12,228 nt of DNA from Bacillota bacterium (GTDB lineage: Bacteria; Bacillota; Clostridia; Lachnospirales; Lachnospiraceae): positions 1 to 12,228 of the forward strand of contig JAEZKA010000075.1 in NCBI GenBank assembly GCA_023436225.1. Direction: 5' to 3'. This document shows positions 7,508 through 12,228 of the stretch, piece by piece. Made by a program: the position numbers and the translations under genes. A model generated the notes under the pieces. That model ran no database searches. It saw only the letters and a program-made list of their open reading frames with translations, and was not told the DNA's origin. Position 1 is the stretch's first letter; each line of letters begins with the position of its first letter.

Positions 7508-7568
7508 ATGGCGAAGTTTCGTACACAATATGGCAATGAGCTAAAGGAGGGAAAATCTATTATTAAGA
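7508..7568 (+). pseudogene. Short 5' gene fragment joined to truncated istA
   Basis: AGGAGG at 7493-7498 precedes ATG 7508, which opens a frame beginning MAKFRTQYGNELKEGK. This runs out of frame into istA sequence and stops after 38 codons. These first residues do not look like the helix-turn-helix start of IstA. They may be the beginning of an interrupted gene, or a remnant of the original istA start after an internal deletion. The junction lies near 7566-7570, where the istA-like frame begins. Confidence 0.35.
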
Positions 7569-8594
7569 GTTTTCCCGTCTATGGATATGGGTTCCTGGAT
7601 TACTGCACACCTCCATATGTTTGAATACTTCGGTGGAACCACCGAAATTCTCGTTCCTGACAACCTGAAAACCGGAGTTACAAAGAGTTGTTATTATGAG
7701 CCGGAAATTCACCCTACCTATCTTGAGATGGCAAGGCATTATCAGATGGCCATTATTCCCGCCAGAGTCCGGAAACCGAAGGATAAGAGCCTTGCTGAGT
7801 ACTCTGTACAGCTTGTAGAGCGATGGATTATAGCTAAGCATCGTGATGATACCTATTTCAGCTTCTATGAACTAAACCGTATGGTACGCAAAGAGCTGGA
7901 TCTAGCCAACCTGAAACCATTCCAAAAGATGGACGGAAGCCGAAGGAGCGTTTTTGAACAGACTGAACGTCACCGGCTTAAACCTTTGCCGATTAAACCA
8001 TACGAAATAGTAGAGTTTAAAACTGCTACGGTTGCTCCTGATTACCATGTAGAGTTTAGTGGCAACTTTTATAGTGTTCCGTACCGTTATGTCAGAGACA
8101 AGGTAGAAATACGTGCAACTATCAATACCATTGAAGTGTTAAAAGGCGGTACCCGTGTTGCCTCACATCCAAGAATTCATCCCAATGATCGAAACGGATT
8201 TAATACCATTCCCGACCACATGCCCGATAGTCATCGCTTCCAGGCAGAATGGACTCCGGAGAGACTCATAAAGTGGGCCGGCAAGGTAGGACCAAATACA
8301 TCGGAATACATAACAAAGGTTATGCAAACCCGCCCGCACCCGGAGCAGGGCTTCCGCTCTTGCCTTGGTATTCTGAAGCTAGGTGATACTTATGGCGGTA
8401 AAACCTTAGAAAAAGCCTGTATACAGGGAATTGCTATAAAGAAATACTCCTACAAATCACTTAAAATAATACTGGACAATCTGCCAGACGAAAGAGAGAC
8501 CGAAACAGAGCAGCCGCTCCCTTTACATTCCAACATCAGAGGAAAAGAGTATTTCAAGCAGGTCGTGAATGGAGGTGTCCAAAGTGCTGACTAA
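7569..8594 (+). pseudogene. istA: IstA transposase of IS21 family, 5'-truncated
   Basis: The IstA-like frame is open from about 7569 (ATG 7581 gives 337 residues); full IstA proteins are about 400-550. What remains begins late in the catalytic core: 'SWITAHLHMFEYFGGTTEIL', the second catalytic Asp in 'LVPDNLKTGV', then 'PKDKSLAEYSVQLVERWI' carrying the final Glu. The C-terminal beta-rich region ('NFYSVPYRYV') is also kept. The N-terminal helix-turn-helix and the first catalytic Asp (usually in a DYAG-type motif) are gone, so strand transfer activity is not expected. Its last codons overlap the istB start by 11 bp, the usual translational coupling in this family. Confidence 0.75.
8571..8575 (+). 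promoter_or_regulatory. Ribosome binding site GGAGG fixing the istB start at GTG 8584
   Basis: GGAGG at 8571-8575 is 8 nt before GTG 8584. An upstream ATG at 8569 is in the same frame but overlaps this site and has no ribosome binding site of its own. The GTG start gives an N-terminus (LTNPTMEHLKDLRLSGM) like other IstB proteins. Confidence 0.7.
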
Positions 8595-9360
8595 CCCAAC
8601 CATGGAACACTTGAAGGACCTAAGACTTAGCGGCATGCTTGAGGCTTATTCCAGACAGCTTGAACTTCCTGAAAACGCTGCGCTAACCTTCGACGAGCGC
8701 TTCTCCTTGATTGTCGATTATGAATGGAACAAGCGAAGGACTAATCACTTAAACAAGCATATCAAACGAGCTGGCTTCCGTGAGGAAGCACTGCTGGAAG
8801 ATATCATAAAAACCGAGAAGCGTAAGTACAATAAATCACTTTATCAGACACTATGCACGACAGACTGGATTGATCAGGGCTTAAATCTTGTGATTACAGG
8901 ACCGACAGGCGTAGGTAAAAGCTACTTTGCACAGGCATTCGGATATATGGCATGCCGAAGAAGCCAGACGGTACTGTATTACCGTGCCTCAGATCTTATG
9001 GATATCCTGTCAGCTGCTAAAACAGAAGGTACCTTCCAGAGAGTATTGAGGCAGTTACAAAAATGTGACCTACTTATTCTGGATGACTGGGGACTTAATA
9101 AATTCAATGTCAGCGAAACCATTGCCCTGATTGATTTGATAGATGAACGTAACCTTAAAAAATCCATGATCGTTGTCAGTCAGATACCATCAGAAACCTG
9201 GGGTGATGTATTAAGTGATGATACACGGGCAGATGCCATCATGGACAGGGTACTTAAGAACTCGTACCACTTTGAGCTAGATGGTCCATCCTTCCGAGGC
9301 ATTGAAGCCAAAAAACGCATGGAGTGTGCTAAGATAATAGACGAATCATCTATGAAATAA
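8584..9360 (+). CDS. istB: IstB AAA+ ATPase, helper of IS21 transposition
   Basis: This is a 258-residue protein from GTG 8584, a normal length for IstB. The N-terminal helical region contains 'TMEHLKDLRLSGMLEAY'. The AAA+ ATPase core, related to DnaC, has a Walker A GPTGVGKS at about 106-113, Walker B 'LLILDDWG' at about 163-170 and a sensor-like 'MIVVSQIPSETW' at about 195-206. A DDTRADAIMDRVL stretch near 212-224 is typical of the family's arginine-finger/sensor region. IstB loads on target DNA and activates IstA in the cytoplasm. The frame is intact, unlike its partner. Overlap with istA implies coupled translation. The assignment is firm. Confidence 0.92.
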   Translation: MLTNPTMEHLKDLRLSGMLEAYSRQLELPENAALTFDERFSLIVDYEWNKRRTNHLNKHIKRAGFREEALLEDIIKTEKRKYNKSLYQTLCTTDWIDQGLNLVITGPTGVGKSYFAQAFGYMACRRSQTVLYYRASDLMDILSAAKTEGTFQRVLRQLQKCDLLILDDWGLNKFNVSETIALIDLIDERNLKKSMIVVSQIPSETWGDVLSDDTRADAIMDRVLKNSYHFELDGPSFRGIEAKKRMECAKIIDESSMK

Positions 9361-9428
9361 ATCTTGCATTTGTAAAAAACTATGTTACTATAATGGCAGA
9401 TAAATACTGTAAAATCTATAACGAATTC

Positions 9429-9523
9429 GGTGTCCACTTAAGTCTGGATTGGCTGTCCAGACGGCACCGGAACCGGTGTCCACATAAAATCGGATTAGGT
9501 GTCCATTTTCACCGGATTACGCA
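9429..9523. repeat. IS21 right-end iterated transposase sites
   Basis: Four related sites follow istB: GGTGTCCAC at 9429, GGCTGTCCAG at 9451, GGTGTCCAC at 9475 and GGTGTCCAT at 9498. The spacing is 22, 24 and 23 bp, close to two helical turns. The last is followed by CACCGGATTACGCA, the probable tip. Multiple terminal repeats of this kind are the recognised IstA binding sites of the IS21 family. The second copy is the most diverged. Confidence 0.7.
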
Positions 9524-9567
9524 AAAGACCTGTCATAATATATGATAATACCGAAAGGACATAAAAT

Positions 9568-9900
9568 ATGATAGATAATATGGACGAAAGCACAATCATT
9601 CAAAAAGCAAGAGCAGGATTTGATGAGGATTTTTCAAAGAAAAATTATATGGAACAACGTACCCGGGGATGCTGTGCATTTACAGAAAATTCTTAGTTGT
9701 ATAAATATCGTACCTCATAGTAAAATACTTGATTTGGGCACTGGAAGTGGGTTCTTGGCGTTTCCGATAGCTCAGGATAATTCAGAAAGCACAGTGGTTG
9801 GGCTTAGGTCACAATCGGGATCTTATAGTATTGTCATGATTATGACAGATATTTCAATTTGTATGAAGGAGGAGGTCAGTATGTGTGGACTGAAAGCTGA
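9568..9900 (+). pseudogene. Class I SAM-dependent methyltransferase, frameshifted and internally deleted
   Basis: GAAAGGAC precedes ATG 9568, which opens 'STIIQKARAGFDEDFSKKN' in one frame. After a +1 shift near 9655-9670 the homologous reading continues in the next frame as 'DAVHLQKILSC', then 'HSKILDLGTGSGFLAFPIA' with the glycine-rich SAM-binding motif I, then 'STVVGL'. Around 9805-9835 sequence is missing: the last recognisable part, 'HDYDRYFNLYEGGGQYVW', is back in the first frame and ends at TGA 9898-9900. Intact relatives are about 190-210 residues, so much of the fold's second half is absent. It lies just 45 bp after the IS21 right end. The 95-codon frame from 9620 is a by-product of this damage. 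The substrate is unknown. Confidence 0.65.
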
Positions 9901-9929
9901 TCACTAAAAAAGTAAGTCGGAGGTATATA

Positions 9930-10406
9930 ATGGATTACATAATTAGACAATTAAGAGAAAATGAGTATACTTTACTTAATGATTTTTTGTATGAGGCGAT
10001 TTATGTTCCAGAAGGATCAGAGGCACCACCAAAAAGCATTATAAATCAACCAGATTTACAGGTGTATGTTTTTGATTTTGGAAAACAAAAAGATGATTAT
10101 TGTTTCGTTGCTGAAGTTAACGAAAAAGTTGTGGGAGCAGTCTGGGTACGAATTATGAATGATTACGGTCATGTTGATGATGAAACCCCATCCTTTGCAA
10201 TATCTCTATATAAAGAATATCGTGGATACGGGATTGGCACGGAACTGATGACGAAGATGATTGAGCATTTAAAAGGGGCAGGTTATTCAAAGGCTTCCTT
10301 GGCAGTACAAAAAGATAATTACGCTGTTGGGATGTATATGAAGCTTGGCTTTCAGATTGTAGCTGATAATGATGAAGAATATATTATGGTACGATATTTA
10401 CAATAG
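9930..10406 (+). CDS. GNAT-family N-acetyltransferase
   Basis: This is a 158-residue, single-domain cytosolic enzyme, normal for GNAT. It starts at ATG 9930 behind GGAGG. The order of elements fits: N-terminal 'MDYIIRQLRENEYTLLNDFL', the central strand 'CFVAEVNEKVVGAVWV', then the acetyl-CoA pyrophosphate loop 'EYRGYGIGTELM' (Arg98-Gly-Tyr-Gly-Ile-Gly103), and motif B 'SLAVQKDNYAVGMYMKLGF' with the conserved Tyr before KLGF. It should transfer acetyl from acetyl-CoA to an amine; the substrate cannot be read from sequence. It follows the broken methyltransferase closely and may once have been co-transcribed with it. The frame is intact. Confidence 0.88.
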   Translation: MDYIIRQLRENEYTLLNDFLYEAIYVPEGSEAPPKSIINQPDLQVYVFDFGKQKDDYCFVAEVNEKVVGAVWVRIMNDYGHVDDETPSFAISLYKEYRGYGIGTELMTKMIEHLKGAGYSKASLAVQKDNYAVGMYMKLGFQIVADNDEEYIMVRYLQ

Positions 10407-10411
10407 TTATT

Positions 10412-10438
10412 ATATCATTATGATATGAATCATATTTT
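10412..10438. repeat. AT-rich palindromes just after the GNAT gene
   Basis: ATATCAT-T-ATGATAT (10412-10426) is a perfect 7-bp dyad. It overlaps a second possible hairpin ATATG-AAT-CATAT that is followed by TTTTG. The two folds exclude each other. One may act as a weak terminator for the GNAT transcript. Confidence 0.35.
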
Positions 10439-10458
10439 GAAACCGAATATTAACCAGA

Positions 10459-10598
10459 GGAATAATTGAAGTTCTTGTAGAGGTGTTTATTCCCTGTTAT
10501 GGCATGTGCATGACTATAAAGCGATAACAGTGGAAAGACGGTGTAGCCTGTAATCATGCATGGCTGATTGTAAAGCGGGAGTCATATCCCGCCACCGT
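10459..10598 (+). ncRNA. Candidate structured RNA: two abutting hairpins and a three-way junction
   Basis: On the + strand, GGAATAA (10459-10465) pairs with TTATTCC (10487-10493). Directly adjacent, CTGTTAT (10494-10500) pairs with ATAACAG (10524-10530). Then ACGGTG (10538-10543) pairs with CACCGT (10593-10598), enclosing AGCC/GGCT (10545-10548 with 10562-10565) and GCGGGA/TCCCGC (10575-10580 with 10587-10592, loop GTCATA). The last helix stacks with no gap on the closing helix. I do not recognise it as a purine, TPP, SAM, lysine, T-box or c-di-GMP element. Orientation is unproven since the pairings also hold on the other strand. A palindromic mobile remnant is the main alternative. Confidence 0.4.
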
Positions 10599-10630
10599 AC
10601 TATAGAAATATATAAATTAGAATTAAACTA

Positions 10631-10689
10631 ACGAGGAGAGTGTTAATGCTAATACTTTTATGCAAAAAGTAATCGGAAATTATCCTCGT
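10631..10689 (+). promoter_or_regulatory. Branched hairpin with an 8-codon leader-like frame (possible attenuator)
   Basis: ACGAGGA (10631-10637) pairs with TCCTCGT (10683-10689). Inside are GTGTTA-ATGC-TAATAC (10640-10655) and TACTTTT-ATGCA-AAAAGTA (10653-10671), which compete for three bases. GAGGAG at 10633-10638 is a good ribosome binding site 7 nt before ATG 10646, which opens an 8-residue frame (MLILLCKK) with its stop at 10670-10672. The outer stem would hide the ribosome binding site, and translating ribosomes would melt the inner stems, as in leader-peptide attenuation. The next gene starts about 100 bp on. No T-run follows, so any control would be translational. This is inference from the fold. 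Confidence 0.35.
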
Positions 10690-10789
10690 AGACATTGAAA
10701 GCGCAATGGTGACTTAATATACATTGTTGTTCAATGAATGCTTATTCAGACATAAATCTACGAAAATCATATTGGAAGGGTTGAATTTT

Positions 10790-11545
10790 ATGATTACAGA
10801 TTTGCATGTTCATACTGAAATGTCGTGTGACTCGGAGGCAAGGATTTCTGATTATATTGACATTGCTAAAAGAAGGAAAGTTGATGTGGTTTGTTTTACA
10901 GACCATGTAGACTTTAATAAAATTGACGATGGGTACAACTATTATAATCAGGAACAATTTTTCTGTTCTTATAACGAGCTTTGTAGAGACTCAGGCGTGG
11001 ACATACTTGCGGGAATTGAATTTTCTGAGCCGCATCTCTATAAGGCAGAATTAAAAAAGCTGAAAGAGTATCCATATGATTTTGTAATTGGTAGCGTACA
11101 TTGGGTAGGGAATTTGTTTCCTTCTCAGAAAGTGAGAGAACAATATACATCCAAAGAATTTTATGAGCTATGTTGGAAAGAAGTATACAAATGTGTTTTA
11201 AATGGAGGATTTGATTGTCTCGGGCATATTGATTTTCCAAAGAGATATTATGGGGAGCTATATTATAATGACAAACTGATAAGAGAAATATTTCGGATAA
11301 TGCTACAAAAGAATATTGTACTAGAAATTAATACATCATCCCTGAGGAAAGGATTGTCTACTACGATGCCATGTGATGAGCTCCTGGAAATATACAAGGA
11401 TTGTGGTGGTAGCTATATTACAATCGGTTCTGATTCACATGAAGCTAAGGATTTAGGAACAAATTATGAAGAAGCACAAAGCTTGGCTGACAAATACTCA
11501 CTTAAAAATGTGATATTTAAAGAGCGTAAGCTGATAATTGTATAA
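10790..11545 (+). CDS. PHP-domain phosphatase of the histidinol-phosphatase (HisJ/HisK) family
   Basis: This is a 251-residue cytosolic metal-dependent phosphoesterase. The start is ATG 10790, with GGAAGGG about 9 nt upstream; the in-frame TTG at 10724 adds 22 residues outside the fold. Metal-binding signatures are complete: DLHVHTE (His6, His8), FTDHVDF (His39), GIEFSE (Glu77), GSVHW (His104), CLGHIDFP (His146), EINTSSLR (near Glu179) and GSDSHEAKDLG (Asp215, His217). Length and order fit the monofunctional histidinol-phosphatase family, which removes phosphate from histidinol phosphate in histidine synthesis. No other his gene is nearby, so it may act on another small phosphate ester. The 380-bp leader contains the unusual folds listed separately. 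Confidence 0.85.
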   Translation: MITDLHVHTEMSCDSEARISDYIDIAKRRKVDVVCFTDHVDFNKIDDGYNYYNQEQFFCSYNELCRDSGVDILAGIEFSEPHLYKAELKKLKEYPYDFVIGSVHWVGNLFPSQKVREQYTSKEFYELCWKEVYKCVLNGGFDCLGHIDFPKRYYGELYYNDKLIREIFRIMLQKNIVLEINTSSLRKGLSTTMPCDELLEIYKDCGGSYITIGSDSHEAKDLGTNYEEAQSLADKYSLKNVIFKERKLIIV

Positions 11546-11608
11546 ATGAATAAGTATAATGATGAGCCATGATTCATTCTGTTGAACAAAGAAAATTATA
11601 AAGAACGG

Positions 11609-11689
11609 ATGTCAATTGAAATAGTTTATAAAACCCATAGTGAATCCGAACATATGAAAGGTATTTTAATAAGACGCGAAAATAAATAA
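11609..11689 (+). pseudogene. Possible N-terminal stub of a histidine-phosphatase-family protein
   Basis: ATG 11609 opens 26 codons (MSIEIVYKTHSESEHMKGIL...) ending at TAA 11687-11689. The start resembles a branch of the histidine phosphatase family that begins with a strand followed by 'ETHSxSEDNExGIA'. The catalytic RHG-like position would be this 'KTHS'. The rest of the roughly 200-residue protein is absent. There is no good ribosome binding site; an in-frame TTG at 11582 could extend it by nine codons. The match is short and may be chance. Confidence 0.25.
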
Positions 11690-11727
11690 TAGATTCGGAT
11701 ATTACAATATTTACAGACTACAAAACC

Positions 11728-11733
11728 GAGGAG
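11728..11733 (+). promoter_or_regulatory. Ribosome binding site GAGGAG favouring start at ATG 11740
   Basis: GAGGAG abuts ATG 11734 with no spacing, but lies 6 nt before the in-frame ATG 11740. The second codon is therefore the likely start. Confidence 0.6.
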
Positions 11734-11739
11734 ATGCCT

Positions 11740-12193
11740 ATGTTAAGAGTAAGTTTCTACAATAACATCGATGACAGTTTATTGAAATTTGCTGTAATTG
11801 TATCGAAAAGTCAAGGAAAATGGGTGTTCTGCAAACACAGGGAAAGAAGTACATATGAATGTCCTGGCGGGCACAGAGAAGCTGGTGAGGATATTTTATC
11901 AACTGCAAAAAGAGAGCTTTATGAAGAAACTGGTGCAATCGAATACGCCATAAAGAAGATATGTGAATATTCAGTATGTGGTCATGATGGAGTTGTTGAA
12001 AATGATACAGAGACTTTTGGCATGCTCTTTTTTGCTGATATTACAAGATTTAAAGAATTGCCGGGGTATGAAATCGAAAAGATAGAATTATTTGATCCAT
12101 ATACCTGATAACTGGACTTATCCGGAAATTCAGCCAATATTATTGGAGAAAGTTATGCTAAAGGTATTAGAGATGCAGGAAAATAGCCAGTAA
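11740..12193 (+). pseudogene. Nudix hydrolase with a frameshift near its C-terminus
   Basis: From ATG 11740 the frame encodes 122 residues and stops at TGA 12106-12108. The Nudix box is perfect (GHREAGEDILSTAK then RELYEETGA, fitting GX5EX7REUXEEXGU), at about residues 44-66, so the catalytic Mg site is intact. The expected tail is in the +1 frame: after 'IEKIELFDP', skipping one base near 12100 continues as 'IPDNWTYPEIQPILLEKVM' to TAA 12191-12193. Relatives end with this (L/I)PDNxTYPxIQP motif. Nudix enzymes hydrolyse nucleoside diphosphates linked to another group; the substrate here is unknown. The truncated 122-residue form may still fold. A sequencing error, recent mutation or programmed shift are all possible, the first two being more likely. 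Confidence 0.7.
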
Positions 12194-12228
12194 TTTAGTC
12201 ATATGGTGTAAAAGGTAGATTAATATCT

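Larger units (their letters stand above)
7569..9523 (+). mobile_element. IS21-family insertion sequence, left end missing
   Basis: The element contains the paired istA/istB arrangement with overlapping genes and a right end with iterated GGTGTCCA sites ending near 9523 in ...GGATTACGCA (CA terminus). The matching left end, expected as TGCGTAATCC with inverted sites (GGACACC), is not present before istA, and istA lacks its N-terminal part. The element's genes are visibly richer in G+C than the genes on both sides, which supports acquisition. With no left end and a defective transposase it should not move on its own. Confidence 0.75.

Noticed and set aside
9429..9506. Direct repeats every 22-24 bp resembling a small CRISPR or iteron array
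   Set aside because: Repeats are only about 9 bp and sit at the end of an IS21 element where such iterated sites are expected; no cas or rep gene is near.
10538..10600. T-box or known riboswitch upstream of the PHP gene
   Set aside because: No T-box core (GGTGGNACC), terminator or specifier arrangement on the + strand, and no conserved core of the riboswitch classes I can recall; kept only as an unassigned fold.
10914..11240. 108-codon - strand frame
   Set aside because: Antisense shadow of the PHP phosphatase gene, whose motifs are complete on the + strand.

Overview
The window looks like chromosomal DNA of a low-GC Gram-positive anaerobe of the class Clostridia, most plausibly Lachnospiraceae-like. 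The evidence is an AT-rich base composition, strong AGGAGG-type ribosome binding sites, BspA-type leucine-rich repeats fused to a transglutaminase fold, a lipoprotein signal, zinc-ribbon membrane proteins and a secreted CHAP protein. This placement is inferred from gene style; no marker gene fixes the taxon.

Layout. (1) Positions 1-1220 are decayed. They hold the last codons of an unidentified gene, the C-terminal stump of an IS110/IS1111-type transposase with about 300 bp of noncoding DNA behind it, a start-less coding remnant, a degenerate tRNA-Trp(CCA) and a hairpin terminator. (2) Positions 1541-7299 hold four intact genes on the + strand, all predicted to be exported or membrane-bound: a transglutaminase/leucine-rich-repeat surface protein, a double zinc-ribbon single-pass membrane protein, a lipoprotein with propeller-like repeats, and a large secreted multidomain protein ending in a CHAP cysteine hydrolase. 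They may form one envelope-associated module. (3) Positions 7508-9523 hold an IS21-family element with a 5'-truncated istA, an intact istB, and a right end made of four iterated sites about 23 bp apart. Its left end is missing. (4) Positions 9568-12228 are a run of small soluble enzymes, some intact and some broken: a frameshifted and internally deleted SAM-methyltransferase, an intact GNAT acetyltransferase, an intact PHP-type histidinol-phosphatase-like enzyme, a possible histidine-phosphatase stub, and a Nudix hydrolase with a late frameshift.

The main unexplained signal is the roughly 380-bp gap between the GNAT and PHP genes. Positions 10459-10598 can fold into two abutting hairpins followed by a compact three-way junction. 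Positions 10631-10689 form a second branched fold that encloses a tiny 8-codon reading frame with a good Shine-Dalgarno sequence. I could not match these to any riboswitch class I know. They are candidates for a structured leader RNA or attenuator.

Overall the window is a stable surface-protein cluster flanked on both sides by insertion-sequence debris and decaying genes. Apart from the three genes starting at 3534, 4402 and 5530, and the istA/istB pair, neighbours do not clearly work in one pathway.
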